Positions 51,662 to 60,263 of a stretch of 60,263 nt of DNA are shown in pieces. The notes beneath the pieces were generated by a model, which made no database searches, was not told where the DNA came from, and saw nothing but the letters and a program-made list of their open reading frames with translations. The position numbers and the translations under genes are program-made. Origin of the DNA: Lachnospiraceae bacterium (GTDB lineage: Bacteria; Bacillota; Clostridia; Lachnospirales; Lachnospiraceae); NCBI GenBank assembly GCA_017544405.1, contig JAFYEE010000117.1:1-60263 (forward strand). Reading direction: 5' to 3'. Positions within the stretch are counted from its first letter, which is position 1. Every line of letters starts with the position of its first letter.

Positions 51662-52468
51662 ATGAGTGAAGGAAATCGCGAAGTACAATTTGCAAAATCC
51701 CTGGAACAGATCCGGAAGCTGGCCCGCTCCCAGGGCGGTCAGCTCACACCCGCACAGGTGGAGGAGACCTTCCGCGACCTGAACCTTGAAAAAGCGCAGC
51801 TTGAGATGGTCTACAGCTATCTGGACGCGCATCATGTGAAGGTGGAAGAGAAGCTGACGGATGTGTCGGAAGCCATCGCTTCGGGAGAGGATCTGACAGA
51901 CGAGGAGCTCTCAGGCGAGGAGAAGAATTACCTGGATCTGTATCTGGAGGAGCTGGACGCGCTTCCGGTGCTGACGGACGGACAGAAAAAAGCCTGCACC
52001 ATGAATGCCATGAACGGGGATAAGATGGCGCAGCAGCAGCTCATCGGCGCATACCTTTCTTCCGTGGCGCAGATCGCCCGTCTCTACGCCGGGCAGGGCG
52101 TCCTCATGGAAGATCTCATCGGAGAGGGGAATGTCGCCCTCACCATGGGGGTCACGATGCTGGACAGCCAGGAGCGGCCCGAGGAGTGTGAGGGCATGCT
52201 CACGAAGATGATCATGGATGCCATGGAGGAGCTGATCAAGGAAAACAGTGATAGCGCTGACATTGAGAAAAAAGCACTGGACCGTGTGAACAGGATCAGT
52301 GACAAGGCGGACGCGCTCTCGGAGGAGCTCGGGCGGAAGGTGACCGTCGCAGAGCTCGCTGCGGAGGAGAAGATTTCCGAGAAGTCCATCCGCGACGCGA
52401 TCCGCATCAGCGGCTTTGCGATCGACGCCATTGATCTGTCCGGCGAGACGGGAAGCGAGGATACCTGA
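51662..52468 (+). CDS. Sigma-70-like protein lacking region 4
   Basis: The 268-aa protein resembles a primary sigma factor in its first half: a region 1.1-like helix bundle (about 12-60, LTPAQVEETFRDLNLEKAQLE), a region 1.2-like DLYLEELDALP, and a region 2 core (about 113-165, QQQLIGAYLSSVAQIARLYA then LMEDLIGEGNVAL). Region 3 is suggested by ELGRKVTVAELAAEEKISEKSIRDAI, but the protein ends there: no region 4 helix-turn-helix for -35 recognition is present, and the 2.4 helix lacks its usual aromatics. It may bind RNA polymerase without normal promoter binding, acting as an anti- or alternative regulator. Its stop overlaps the next start by 1 nt (TGATG). Confidence 0.75.
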   Translation: MSEGNREVQFAKSLEQIRKLARSQGGQLTPAQVEETFRDLNLEKAQLEMVYSYLDAHHVKVEEKLTDVSEAIASGEDLTDEELSGEEKNYLDLYLEELDALPVLTDGQKKACTMNAMNGDKMAQQQLIGAYLSSVAQIARLYAGQGVLMEDLIGEGNVALTMGVTMLDSQERPEECEGMLTKMIMDAMEELIKENSDSADIEKKALDRVNRISDKADALSEELGRKVTVAELAAEEKISEKSIRDAIRISGFAIDAIDLSGETGSEDT

Positions 52469-52896
52469 TGGGGATGGATTCCAAAACCGTTTACGAGGAT
52501 TACAAATATTTCATGCAGGATGTGTCCAGGATCTACATCGGATGCAAATACACCCTGGGGGAGATCCTGGACAATCAGGAGATCCTCTACAAGTTCCGCA
52601 AGGTGGTGGCGGACAGCATTCTGCAGCGCGCGGACCGCGAGGACTCGCTCGAGACCGTGCTGTATTATCTTGAGCCGGACAATTTTTCCCTGCAGGTCTT
52701 TCGCCAGATGGGCGGCAGGGTAAGGATCAGCGTGCTCGAAGACAAAAGGCGCCTCTTCGGAAAAAAGGAGCGCGTCTATGTAACGAAAGTGATCCCGGTC
52801 GATGCACTCGTCCGCATGAGTAAGGAAGAGAAGGAGAAGGCCGGCCTCTTTATCCAGGAGCTGCAGGTGAGTAAGCTCGGACTCGCTACCTGCTGA
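52468..52896 (+). CDS. Protein of unknown function, translationally coupled to the sigma-like gene
   Basis: A 142-aa soluble protein without signal peptide. Its first half is predicted helical (DYKYFMQDVSRIYIGCKYTL and after) and the second half beta-rich and basic (GRVRISVLEDKRRLFGKKER). I recognise no family. ATG 52468 shares one base with the TGA of the preceding gene, so the two products are probably made in fixed ratio and may interact. A role as a partner or inhibitor of the sigma-like protein is a guess from context only. Confidence 0.75.
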   Translation: MGMDSKTVYEDYKYFMQDVSRIYIGCKYTLGEILDNQEILYKFRKVVADSILQRADREDSLETVLYYLEPDNFSLQVFRQMGGRVRISVLEDKRRLFGKKERVYVTKVIPVDALVRMSKEEKEKAGLFIQELQVSKLGLATC

Positions 52897-52967
52897 TCCG
52901 CGGATCCATTGCCGGAGCGTGCAGCGCCGGAATCTGACGAACCCAATATGAAGGAGAATGTATTTTT

Positions 52968-55886
52968 ATGAAGAGAATCGAAGACCTGACAGCATATGAG
53001 ATCCTGGAAAAGCGTGAGATCTCCGACCTGTCCAGCACGGGCTACCGCCTGCGCCACCGGAAGACGGGGGCGAAGATCTGCCTGCTTTCGAACACGGACG
53101 ACAATAAGGTGTTTTTTGTGGGATTTCGCACGCCGCCGACGGATTCCACCGGCGTGGCGCACATTCTGGAGCATTCCACGCTCTGCGGATCCCGGGAATT
53201 CCCGGTGAAGGATCCCTTTGTCGAGCTGGTCAAGGGATCTCTGAATACCTTCCTCAATGCCATGACCTATCCGGACAAGACCATGTACCCGGTGGCGAGC
53301 TGCAATGACAAGGACTTCCGGAATCTGATGCACGTCTACCTGGATGCCGTCTTTTATCCCAAGGTGTACGAGAACGAATCCATCTTCCGGCAGGAGGGAT
53401 GGCATTACGAATTTGACGAGGACGGGAAGCTTTTCATCAACGGCGTCGTGTACAACGAGATGAAGGGCGCACTCTCGACCCCCGATGATATCCTCGAGCG
53501 CGAGATCATGAATTCCCTCTATCCGGATGTCTGCTACGGCGTGGAGTCCGGCGGGGATCCCGAATTCATCCCGGATCTGACCTACGAGCAGTTCCTGGAT
53601 TTCCACCGGGCGTACTATCACCCCTCCAACAGCTATATCTATCTCTACGGAGACATGGATATGGCGGAGCAGCTGGAATTTATCGACGAGCATTATCTGT
53701 CGCATTTTGAATATCGTGCGGTGGATTCCGAGGTGGGTCTTCAGAAGCCTTTTTCCGCCGTGCGCCATGTGGCAAAGGAATGTCCCCTCGGCGAGGGGGA
53801 AGACCCTGTCGACAATACCTTCCTCTCCGTGAACTATACCCTGGCCGATTCCCTCGACCGGGATCTGTATATCGCTTTCCAGGTGCTCGACTACGCCCTC
53901 TGCTCCGCACCCGGCGCGCCGGTGAAAAAGACGCTGGTGGAGCGCGGCATCGGGCGGGATGTCTACAGCATCTATGAAAACGGCATCCGTCAGCCTTACT
54001 TCAGCTTTGTGGCGAAGGGGACAGAACTTTCCCGCGAGGAGGAATTCCTCTCCGTGATCCGCGGCGAGCTGGAAAAAATCGTGCGCGAGGGCTTTGATAA
54101 AAAGAGCCTTCTGGCGGCCATCAACCATTTTGAATTCCGGTACCGCGAGGCGGACTACGGGATGTACCCGAAGGGACTGATGCTCGGCCTGCAGGCGATG
54201 GACAGCTGGCTCTACGACGAGAACCTGCCGTTCAATCACATCGAGGCAAATGCGACCTATGCAAAGCTCCGCTCCCTTGCGGAGACCGATTATTTCGAGC
54301 AGCTGGTGAAGACTTACTTTCTGGATAATCCGCACAGCTCCGTTGTGACGGTGGTTCCGAAGGAGGGCGTGGAGGAAGCGCGCGAGGAAAAATTAGCCAG
54401 GCGCCTGGAGGATTTCCAGGCCGGCCTCTCCGAGCAGCAGATGCAGGAGATCCGGGAGACCTTTGACCGCCTTCGCCAGTTCCAGGAGCGGGAGGATACC
54501 AAAGAGGATCTAGCGACGCTGCCGATGCTGCGCCGCGAGGATCTTAAGAAGGAGGCGCAGCCTCTCTGCAATGAGGAGCGCACCCTCGGCAATACAAAGC
54601 TTTTGTTCCATGAACAGCCGACCAACGGGATCGCGTACCTGCAGCTTGTATTTTCCATGGATGAACTCCCGGGAGAGTACTACCCTTACATCTCCCTGCT
54701 GAAGGCCATCTGGGGGATGGTCGATACGGACGCGCATGATTATGCGGATCTGAACAATGAGATCAATCTGGTGACCGGCGGAAGCAATATCGACAGCAAT
54801 CTTTACGTCGATCTGGATACGGAGGATGATTACAGCGTATCCGTGGAGGCCCGCGTCAAGTATCTGTATCCGAGACAGGCCGAGGCCATCGCGCTGCTGG
54901 AGGAGATCCTCTTTACCTCGCATCTGGACGATACCGTCCGGATCCTGGAGATCCTGCAGGAGGTTAAGAGCCAGATGCAGGCGGGGATGATGGGCGCCGG
55001 GAACCGTGTGGCCGTCATGCGCGCGCAGGCAGGGCTGAGAAAGTCCGACAGAGTCGAAGAGATCATGAACGGCCTCGAATTCTACCGCTTCCTGAGCGAT
55101 CTGCTCGAGCACTACGAAGAGCGCAAGGCTCAGATGGTGGACATGCTTCGGGAGACCTGCAAAATGCTTCTTCGCCCGGAGAACTTCTCGGTCGATCTCA
55201 CGGGAGAAGCATCGTCTGCGGACGGCCTCGAAGAGGCGCTTTCTTCCCTGCGCGGAAGGATGTATACCGAACCGGTGCGCAAGGAGCGGTTTGTGCCGGA
55301 GCTTCTTCAGGGCAATGAAGGATGGATGAATGCGGGGCAGGTGCAGTTCGTATGCCGTGCCGGTGACTATCGCATTCCCGGGCGCGGCTATAGCGGCGCG
55401 ATGCGCGTTTTGAAGGTGATGCTCGGATATCAGTATCTGTGGGTGAACGTCCGCGTGAAGGGCGGAGCCTACGGCTGCATGAGCGGCTTTACCCGCCAGG
55501 GAACGGCCTATTTTGTCTCCTACCGCGATCCGAATCTGTCTGCCACGATCGATGTATATGAGAAAGCACCCGAAGCCATCCGCGCTTTTGAGGCGGATGA
55601 GCGCAGCATGACGCAGCTGATCATCGGCGCGGTGAGCGATCTGGATCTCCCGCTGACTCCGATGGCCAAAGGACGCCGCTCCTATGCGGCTTACCGCACC
55701 CATATGACGGAGGAGAAGATCCAGAGGGAGCGCGACGAAGTCCTGCAGGCCGGCCCGGAGGATCTGCATGCCATGGCGGACCAGGTCGAACAGTTCCTGA
55801 AGGGTGGAAGGCTCGTAGTCGTCGGAAATGCCGCGAAGCTGAAGGAAGAAAGCGGTCTGTTTGACCATCTGGAGAATCTGTTTTGA
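52968..55886 (+). CDS. M16C-family zinc metallopeptidase (presequence-protease type)
   Basis: The 972-aa protein is a full-length M16C enzyme made of two M16 halves. The inverted zinc motif HxxEH is seen as AHILEHSTLCGS (H65, E68, H69), and the distal Glu lies about 75 residues on in VVYNEMKGAL. Presequence-protease relatives degrade peptides of up to about 70 residues in a closed chamber. There is no signal peptide, so it is cytosolic. The second half keeps the R/Y pattern near the C-terminus (KGGAYGCMSGF, RDPNL). AAGGAGAATG precedes ATG 52968. It is the last gene of a possible cluster with the sigma-like gene pair. Confidence 0.93.
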   Translation: MKRIEDLTAYEILEKREISDLSSTGYRLRHRKTGAKICLLSNTDDNKVFFVGFRTPPTDSTGVAHILEHSTLCGSREFPVKDPFVELVKGSLNTFLNAMTYPDKTMYPVASCNDKDFRNLMHVYLDAVFYPKVYENESIFRQEGWHYEFDEDGKLFINGVVYNEMKGALSTPDDILEREIMNSLYPDVCYGVESGGDPEFIPDLTYEQFLDFHRAYYHPSNSYIYLYGDMDMAEQLEFIDEHYLSHFEYRAVDSEVGLQKPFSAVRHVAKECPLGEGEDPVDNTFLSVNYTLADSLDRDLYIAFQVLDYALCSAPGAPVKKTLVERGIGRDVYSIYENGIRQPYFSFVAKGTELSREEEFLSVIRGELEKIVREGFDKKSLLAAINHFEFRYREADYGMYPKGLMLGLQAMDSWLYDENLPFNHIEANATYAKLRSLAETDYFEQLVKTYFLDNPHSSVVTVVPKEGVEEAREEKLARRLEDFQAGLSEQQMQEIRETFDRLRQFQEREDTKEDLATLPMLRREDLKKEAQPLCNEERTLGNTKLLFHEQPTNGIAYLQLVFSMDELPGEYYPYISLLKAIWGMVDTDAHDYADLNNEINLVTGGSNIDSNLYVDLDTEDDYSVSVEARVKYLYPRQAEAIALLEEILFTSHLDDTVRILEILQEVKSQMQAGMMGAGNRVAVMRAQAGLRKSDRVEEIMNGLEFYRFLSDLLEHYEERKAQMVDMLRETCKMLLRPENFSVDLTGEASSADGLEEALSSLRGRMYTEPVRKERFVPELLQGNEGWMNAGQVQFVCRAGDYRIPGRGYSGAMRVLKVMLGYQYLWVNVRVKGGAYGCMSGFTRQGTAYFVSYRDPNLSATIDVYEKAPEAIRAFEADERSMTQLIIGAVSDLDLPLTPMAKGRRSYAAYRTHMTEEKIQRERDEVLQAGPEDLHAMADQVEQFLKGGRLVVVGNAAKLKEESGLFDHLENLF

Positions 55887-56007
55887 CGGTTCTCCTCCGG
55901 CGGACATCGAAAAATGAGGGAACCTGTGACGGCAGGATTTGGCTTCGGTCTATAGTAGCAGGAGGCGCCGATGAGATCGGCACGAAGTTACGAAAGGGGA
56001 GACAGTT

Positions 56008-57201
56008 ATGAAAAGAGAAGGACATTCAGCAGTTTCGGGAAAGAGCAGAAGAGCACGCTCGGCCGCCGTACTGACCATGGCCGCCCTGCTGCTCGCAGGA
56101 TGCGGTTCCGCGTCCGGAGGAAGTCACGGCGGCGGCAACTATGCGGCCATGTCGGATTCTGCCGCGCCTGCTGCGTATGATTCCTATGCGGAGGAAGCCT
56201 ACTACGGCGACTATGAGGATTCGGGTTACGACTCCGGCACCTATGACACCGCGACGGGCGGCACCGAAGCCAAGTCCGCACCGGATGTCATGGATACGAC
56301 CCGCAAGCTGATCCGCACCGTGAATCTGGATGTTGAGACCAAAGCCTTCGATGATCTGATGACCGCCATCGATGCGCAGATCAGCGAACTGAACGGCTAT
56401 GTGGAGAGTGCCAACATCTACAACGGCAGCCGCTACAGCGATTCCTATGCGGTGCGCAACGGCAGCATGACCATCCGCATCCCGGCCCAGAATCTGCCTG
56501 CGTTCATGGACAGCATCGGCGCTCTCTGCAATGTGACGCGCAAGACGGAATCCGTCGATGATGTCACGCTGAAGTATGTGGACATGGAGAGCGAGAAGGC
56601 AGCGCTTCAGACCGAATATGACCGTCTGCTCGAGCTCCTTGCGCAGGCAGCGGATATGGAGGATATCCTGACGATCGAGGATCGTCTGACCACCCTCCGT
56701 TATCAGATGCAGAGCATGGAGAGCCAGCTGCGCGCTTATGACAACAAGGTCACCTACAGCACGATCTACCTGGAGATCCAGGAAGTGAAGGAGCTGACCC
56801 CGATCATCGAGGAAGAGCCGACCGTAGGCGAGCGGATCCGTGCGGGATTCACGGACAGTGTGCAGAATATCAAGGAAGGCTTTACCGATTTCGGTGTCTG
56901 GTTCGTGACCAAGCTGCCTTATCTCATCATCTGGGCGATCGTGATTACGATCATCGTCTTTATCTGCAAGGCGCTCTGGGGTGAGAAGGCCAGGATGAAG
57001 CGTCAGGCCAAGCGTCAGGCCAAGTATGCGAATGTGGGAAGTCAGCTTCTTCGTAACGGAGCCGCTCCGGCCGCACCTGCGCCGGGTCCCGTATACACGA
57101 ATCAGCCGGGCGCGCCCGTAGCACCCGTAGCACCCGCAGCACCCGCAGCACCCACAGCACCCGTCCTGACGGAGAATTCCGCCGAAAAGCCGCAGGATTA
57201 A
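56008..57201 (+). CDS. DUF4349 domain lipoprotein with C-terminal membrane helix
   Basis: A 397-aa protein with a long basic N-terminus and lipobox LLAGC (C32), an acidic Gly/Tyr/Ser-rich linker, then the DUF4349 domain (about 95-270), which includes RKLIRTVNLDVETKAFDDLM and a coiled-coil section. A membrane helix near residues 310-330 and an Ala/Pro-rich tail (PVAPVAPAAPAAPTAPV) end it. So it is probably tethered at both ends, the tail being cytosolic. The role of DUF4349 is not known. ATG 56008 follows GGGGAGACAGTT. A weak hairpin GCCGAT/ATCGGC (55967-55981) lies in its leader. Confidence 0.85.
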   Translation: MKREGHSAVSGKSRRARSAAVLTMAALLLAGCGSASGGSHGGGNYAAMSDSAAPAAYDSYAEEAYYGDYEDSGYDSGTYDTATGGTEAKSAPDVMDTTRKLIRTVNLDVETKAFDDLMTAIDAQISELNGYVESANIYNGSRYSDSYAVRNGSMTIRIPAQNLPAFMDSIGALCNVTRKTESVDDVTLKYVDMESEKAALQTEYDRLLELLAQAADMEDILTIEDRLTTLRYQMQSMESQLRAYDNKVTYSTIYLEIQEVKELTPIIEEEPTVGERIRAGFTDSVQNIKEGFTDFGVWFVTKLPYLIIWAIVITIIVFICKALWGEKARMKRQAKRQAKYANVGSQLLRNGAAPAAPAPGPVYTNQPGAPVAPVAPAAPAAPTAPVLTENSAEKPQD

Positions 57202-57227
57202 ACCGTCAAACGTACAGGAAGATCTGC

Positions 57228-58199
57228 ATGAAGAACGAACCTTTTGATATAACCAAACTGGATCTTAATGAGATCAATGCAGCCGGAAAAGCAGGTGGAG
57301 GGACTCCCTCCACCCGTTCCGGCTTTGTTGCCATCATCGGAAGACCCAATGTGGGCAAGTCCACGCTGATGAACCGGATCATCGGGCAGAAGATCGCGAT
57401 CACTTCCAGTAAGCCGCAGACGACGCGGAACCGGATCCAGACCGTCTTCACCGATGAGCGCGGCCAGATCGTCTTTCTCGATACGCCCGGTATCCACAAG
57501 TCGAAAAATAAGCTCGGTGATTATATGGTCGGTGTCGCGGAAAATACGATGCATGACGTGGATCTGGTGCTCTGGCTCGTGGAACCGACCGATTACATCG
57601 GTGCGGGAGAGCAGCATATCATCGAAAAGCTTCAGGGAGTGAACGCCCCGATTTTTCTCGTGGTCAATAAGGTCGATACCGTAAAGCGCGAGCAGCTCCT
57701 GCCCTTCATCGACAATTACCGCGGGCGGCTGGATTTTACCGAGGTAGTGCCCGTCTGTGCCTTAAAAGACGACAATGTCGACACCCTCGTGGATCTGATC
57801 TTCCGGTATCTGCCCTACGGTCCGGCCTTCTACGACGCGGATACGCTGACCGATCAGCCGCAGCGGCAGATCGTCGCCGAGCTGATCCGGGAGAAGGCGC
57901 TGCGCCTTCTGGAGGATGAGATCCCGCACGGCGTCGCCGTCAGCATCGAGAGCATGAAGAACCGCGGGAATCTCTGCGATATCGAGGCAACGATTTTCTG
58001 CGAGAGAGACTCCCACAAGGGGATCATCATCGGAAAAGGCGGCTCCATGCTCAAGAAAATCGGCTCCCAGGCGCGTCCCGAGATCGAGGAGATGCTCGAG
58101 CAGAAGGTCAATCTCCAGCTCTGGGTCAAGGTGAAGAAGGACTGGAGAGACAGCGATTTTCTGCTGAAGAATTTCGGCTATCGCAAGGAGGACCTCTGA
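57228..58199 (+). CDS. era: GTPase Era
   Basis: A 323-aa Era with G1 GRPNVGKS (38-45), G2 TTRNRI, G3 DTPGIH and G4 NKVD, followed by a C-terminal KH domain (IIGKGGSMLKKIG). It assists 16S rRNA maturation and 30S assembly. About 30 residues of polar sequence precede the canonical start of the G domain, longer than in most bacteria. ATG 57228 is preceded by GGAAGATCTGC. It precedes recO by one base, as in many Firmicutes. Confidence 0.95.
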   Translation: MKNEPFDITKLDLNEINAAGKAGGGTPSTRSGFVAIIGRPNVGKSTLMNRIIGQKIAITSSKPQTTRNRIQTVFTDERGQIVFLDTPGIHKSKNKLGDYMVGVAENTMHDVDLVLWLVEPTDYIGAGEQHIIEKLQGVNAPIFLVVNKVDTVKREQLLPFIDNYRGRLDFTEVVPVCALKDDNVDTLVDLIFRYLPYGPAFYDADTLTDQPQRQIVAELIREKALRLLEDEIPHGVAVSIESMKNRGNLCDIEATIFCERDSHKGIIIGKGGSMLKKIGSQARPEIEEMLEQKVNLQLWVKVKKDWRDSDFLLKNFGYRKEDL

Positions 58200-58200
58200 T

Positions 58201-58857
58201 ATGGCCGGGGAGGATTTTTTATCCGTCACCGGGATCGTTCTCAAGGCCCAGCCGGTGGGAGAGAGCGACCGGCGGATCACGATCCTGACCAGCAGCAAAG
58301 GCAAGATCGGAGCCTTCGCGCGCGGGGCGAGAAAGCCTAATTCCCGCTTCGCGGCCGGCACCTGCAGCTTTGCCTTCGGCAATTTCCGGCTCTATGCGGG
58401 CCGGGATTCCTACAATCTGGCGGACATCGAGATCACCAATTATTTCGAACCCCTGCGCATGGACGTCGAGGCGGCGGCTTATGCCTCCTATTTCGCGGAG
58501 ATCGCGGATTATTACGGGCGGGAGAATTCGGATGAGAAGGATATGTTAAAGCTTCTGTACCGCAGCCTGCAGGCCCTGTCTAGCCGCCAGTTTTCCTTTC
58601 CCTTCGTAAAATGCGTTTTTGAACTCAAGAGCATCGCAATCGCGGGAGAGTATCCCGGGATCCCCGGGGATATGGAGCTTCTGGACGGAACGAAGCAGGC
58701 CCTTTCCTTTATCGGACAGACGCCCCCGGAAAAAATCTATTCCTTCCGCGTTTCCGAGGAGGCGCTTTCGGAGCTTCGCAGGGTCGCGGAAATCTACCGC
58801 GCGCGGTATATGGATCACAACTTCAAAAGCCTTGAAATACTAAATGCCCTGTGCTAA
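58201..58857 (+). CDS. recO: DNA repair protein RecO
   Basis: A 218-aa RecO: an OB-fold domain (VTGIVLKAQPVGESDRRITIL and following to about residue 80) and a helical domain. The Cys4 zinc finger seen in some RecO proteins is absent; the equivalent segment keeps only one Cys. Its family length is usually 230-260 aa, so it is slightly short. It works with RecF/RecR in single-strand gap repair. The ribosome site GGAGG lies inside the end of era, and the start is 1 bp after the era stop, implying coupling. Confidence 0.88.
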   Translation: MAGEDFLSVTGIVLKAQPVGESDRRITILTSSKGKIGAFARGARKPNSRFAAGTCSFAFGNFRLYAGRDSYNLADIEITNYFEPLRMDVEAAAYASYFAEIADYYGRENSDEKDMLKLLYRSLQALSSRQFSFPFVKCVFELKSIAIAGEYPGIPGDMELLDGTKQALSFIGQTPPEKIYSFRVSEEALSELRRVAEIYRARYMDHNFKSLEILNALC

Positions 58858-58884
58858 AATCATAAAGATTATGCGCAGGGCATT
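58843..58884 (+). terminator. Hairpin overlapping the recO stop codon
   Basis: AATGCCCTGTGC (58843-58854) pairs with GCGCAGGGCATT (58873-58884), with an 18-nt loop. The 3' side has no U run, so it may be a weak terminator or an mRNA stabiliser. Confidence 0.4.
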
Positions 58885-58918
58885 CTTGCGCCCGAAAAGA
58901 GTAAAAGGAAGTAGAAAA

Positions 58919-59545
58919 ATGAAGAGAAGCAAGGCGCTTTTGATGGCTGTATTTCTGGTAACGTTTCTGATGACCGGATGCGGAGCCGTGAATAATCTGC
59001 CCCATCCGGACGGATTATCCTCCATCATTGTCTCCGAGACGGGAGCTCTGACCTACGATCTCGGCGGCGTGCTGGATCAGGATTATTACAATGTGGATGA
59101 GCTGGTCTCCATGGCCCGCTCGGAGATCAGTGAGTTCAACTCCCAGGTCGGAGGGGCTGCGGTGTCCCTCGGCGACTATTCGTACGATGCCGCGACCGGC
59201 AGGGTCTATCTGCCCTATCAGTTCACCGGCACGGGATATTGTGAGAAGCTGACCGGAACCAAAGTTTTCTTCGGATCCGTGACACAGGCTTCCCTGGCCG
59301 GGTTTGACCTGTCCGGAATGACCTTCTATTCCGTGAAGGACGGAGGCGCGAAGCCCGGATCCCAGATCGTGAGCGAGCTGAGCGACCGGGACGTGATCAT
59401 CACCAATCTGCAGGGAGCGGTGATGGGACCCAGAGCGCCGGAATATACCTCCGAGGGACTTTTCTGGGTGTCCGGCGAGAGCGGAGACTATTGTAATACC
59501 TTAAACCACACCGGCGACTATGCAGTGATCCTGCTGAAGAAATAA
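58919..59545 (+). CDS. Small lipoprotein of unknown function
   Basis: A 208-aa protein with a lipoprotein signal (lipobox LMTGC, Cys near residue 21) and one compact domain of about 180 residues with alternating strands; it has no motif I recognise. Conserved-looking segments are DEVSMARSE-like helix text (VDELVSMARSEISEF) and the YLPYQFTGTGYCEKL stretch. ATG 58919 follows AAAAGGAAG; codons upstream to 58844 are inside the recO end and are rejected. It sits between recO and glyS but probably is not functionally tied to them. Confidence 0.8.
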   Translation: MKRSKALLMAVFLVTFLMTGCGAVNNLPHPDGLSSIIVSETGALTYDLGGVLDQDYYNVDELVSMARSEISEFNSQVGGAAVSLGDYSYDAATGRVYLPYQFTGTGYCEKLTGTKVFFGSVTQASLAGFDLSGMTFYSVKDGGAKPGSQIVSELSDRDVIITNLQGAVMGPRAPEYTSEGLFWVSGESGDYCNTLNHTGDYAVILLKK

Positions 59546-59587
59546 AATGCGTCCCCAAGGCGGGGCGAAAGAAGAGGAGAGGTAAGT

Positions 59588-60263
59588 ATGGAAAAGACTA
59601 TGGACAAGATCGTTACTCTGGCGAAGGGCAGAGGCTTTGTGTATCCCGGCTCCGAGATCTACGGCGGCCTGGCCAATACCTGGGACTACGGCCCCCTCGG
59701 CGTAGAACTGAAAAATAATGTGAAGCGCGCATGGTGGCTGAAATTCGTGCAGGAGAGTCCGCACAATGTCGGCGTGGACTGTGCGATCCTGATGAATCCC
59801 CAGACCTGGGTGGCCAGCGGTCATCTCGGCGGCTTTTCCGATCCTCTGATGGACTGCAGGGAGTGCCATGAGCGCTTCCGCGCGGACAAGCTGATCGAGG
59901 ATTTTGCAGCTGCGAACGGCATCACGCTCGAGAAGCCGATCGATGCTTATTCCCAGCAGGAGATGATGGATTTCATCAAGGCGCATTCCGTTCCCTGCCC
60001 GACCTGCGGCAAGCACAATTTTACCGATATCCGTCAGTTCAATCTGATGTTCAAGACCTTCCAGGGCGTCACCGAGGATGCCAAGAATACGGTCTATCTG
60101 CGTCCTGAGACCGCACAGGGCATCTTTGTCAATTTCAAGAATGTCCAGAGAACCTCCCGCAGGAAGATCCCCTTCGGCATCGGTCAGATCGGCAAGTCCT
60201 TCCGCAATGAGATCACCCCCGGCAATTTCACCTTCCGCACGAGAGAGTTCGAGCAGATGGAGC
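59588..60263 (+). CDS. glyS: Glycine--tRNA ligase (dimeric type), 5' part only
   Basis: The 225 visible codons match the single-chain (alpha2) class II glycyl-tRNA synthetase: [20 protein letters not shown] at the N-terminus, [14 protein letters not shown] (motif 1 region), a CxxC pair in DCRECHERF and another in CPTCGK, and motif 2 near FRNEITPG. It charges tRNA-Gly. The gene runs off the window end, so length and C-terminus are not visible. AAGAGGAGAGG is the ribosome site for ATG 59588. Confidence 0.95.
   Translation, partial: MEKTMDKIVTLAKGRGFVYPGSEIYGGLANTWDYGPLGVELKNNVKRAWWLKFVQESPHNVGVDCAILMNPQTWVASGHLGGFSDPLMDCRECHERFRADKLIEDFAAANGITLEKPIDAYSQQEMMDFIKAHSVPCPTCGKHNFTDIRQFNLMFKTFQGVTEDAKNTVYLRPETAQGIFVNFKNVQRTSRRKIPFGIGQIGKSFRNEITPGNFTFRTREFEQME

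Overview
The window comes from a low-G+C-phylum but fairly G+C-rich (roughly mid-50s percent by eye) Clostridia genome, most likely a gut-type Lachnospiraceae. The support is family content rather than a marker gene: a DUF5688 protein, paired YesM-type kinase and YesN-type regulator, YesL/DUF624, LplB/LplC-type sugar permeases, an M16C peptidase, a giant 2-hydroxyacyl-CoA dehydratase activase fusion, and strong AGGAGG ribosome sites. I see no phage genes, transposase, CRISPR array, rRNA gene or replication origin. There is one tRNA gene.

Layout. 1-3.2 kb: a zinc operon (Fur/Zur-family repressor, then ZnuA, ZnuC and ZnuB homologues) behind a sigma-A promoter and an unusual array of TTTGCAAAT-type half sites. 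3.3-4.7 kb: mgtE on the minus strand, back to back with znuB across a bidirectional terminator. 4.9-9.4 kb: a MoxR ATPase, DUF58 protein and TgpA-like transglutaminase operon; its last gene overlaps a small convergent membrane protein gene.

9.8-23.4 kb: a carbohydrate-uptake locus, the most accessory-looking part of the window. It holds a GH29 alpha-L-fucosidase, a YesM-type sensor kinase, a secreted membrane-anchored protein made of repeated modules, two LplB/LplC-type ABC permeases (the first with an N-terminal membrane extension), a solute-binding lipoprotein whose reading frame is cut by an in-frame TAG, YesL, a second solute-binding lipoprotein translationally coupled to yesL, and a YesN-type AraC response regulator. 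Fucosidase, sensor, capture protein, transporter and regulator together look like a system for sensing and importing a fucose-containing glycan. No ATPase gene is present, so the permeases probably use a shared MsmX-like ATPase encoded elsewhere.

23.5-26.8 kb: yqeG-aroE-aroK-aroQ (shikimate steps), then a 214-bp inverted-repeat element, then efp. 27-31 kb: a DUF5688 gene, tRNA-Arg(CCG), an SH3b protein and NADP-type glutamate dehydrogenase. 31-34.4 kb (minus): an FAD-dependent oxidoreductase and a GT-C-like membrane glycosyltransferase. 34.6-37.1 kb: an HD-GYP protein and an AI-2E/PerM-family transporter. 37.2-40.4 kb (minus): carB with no neighbouring carA. 40.6-46.2 kb: RNase H, an RluF/RsuA-type pseudouridine synthase, ligA, metA (with the acetyl-CoA-type Glu111) and asnA. 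46.2-50.5 kb (minus): the giant acyl-CoA dehydratase activase/reductase fusion.

50.7-55.9 kb: a rhomboid-fold protein that lacks the catalytic motifs and carries a C-terminal zinc-ribbon-like tail, a sigma-factor-like protein that lacks region 4, a translationally coupled unknown protein, and an M16C metallopeptidase. 56-60.3 kb: a DUF4349 lipoprotein, era, recO, a small lipoprotein, and the start of the glycyl-tRNA synthetase gene, which runs off the window edge.

Most operons end in recognisable hairpin terminators, several of them bidirectional between convergent genes. All calls rest on motif recognition by eye; no database search or computed alignment was possible.
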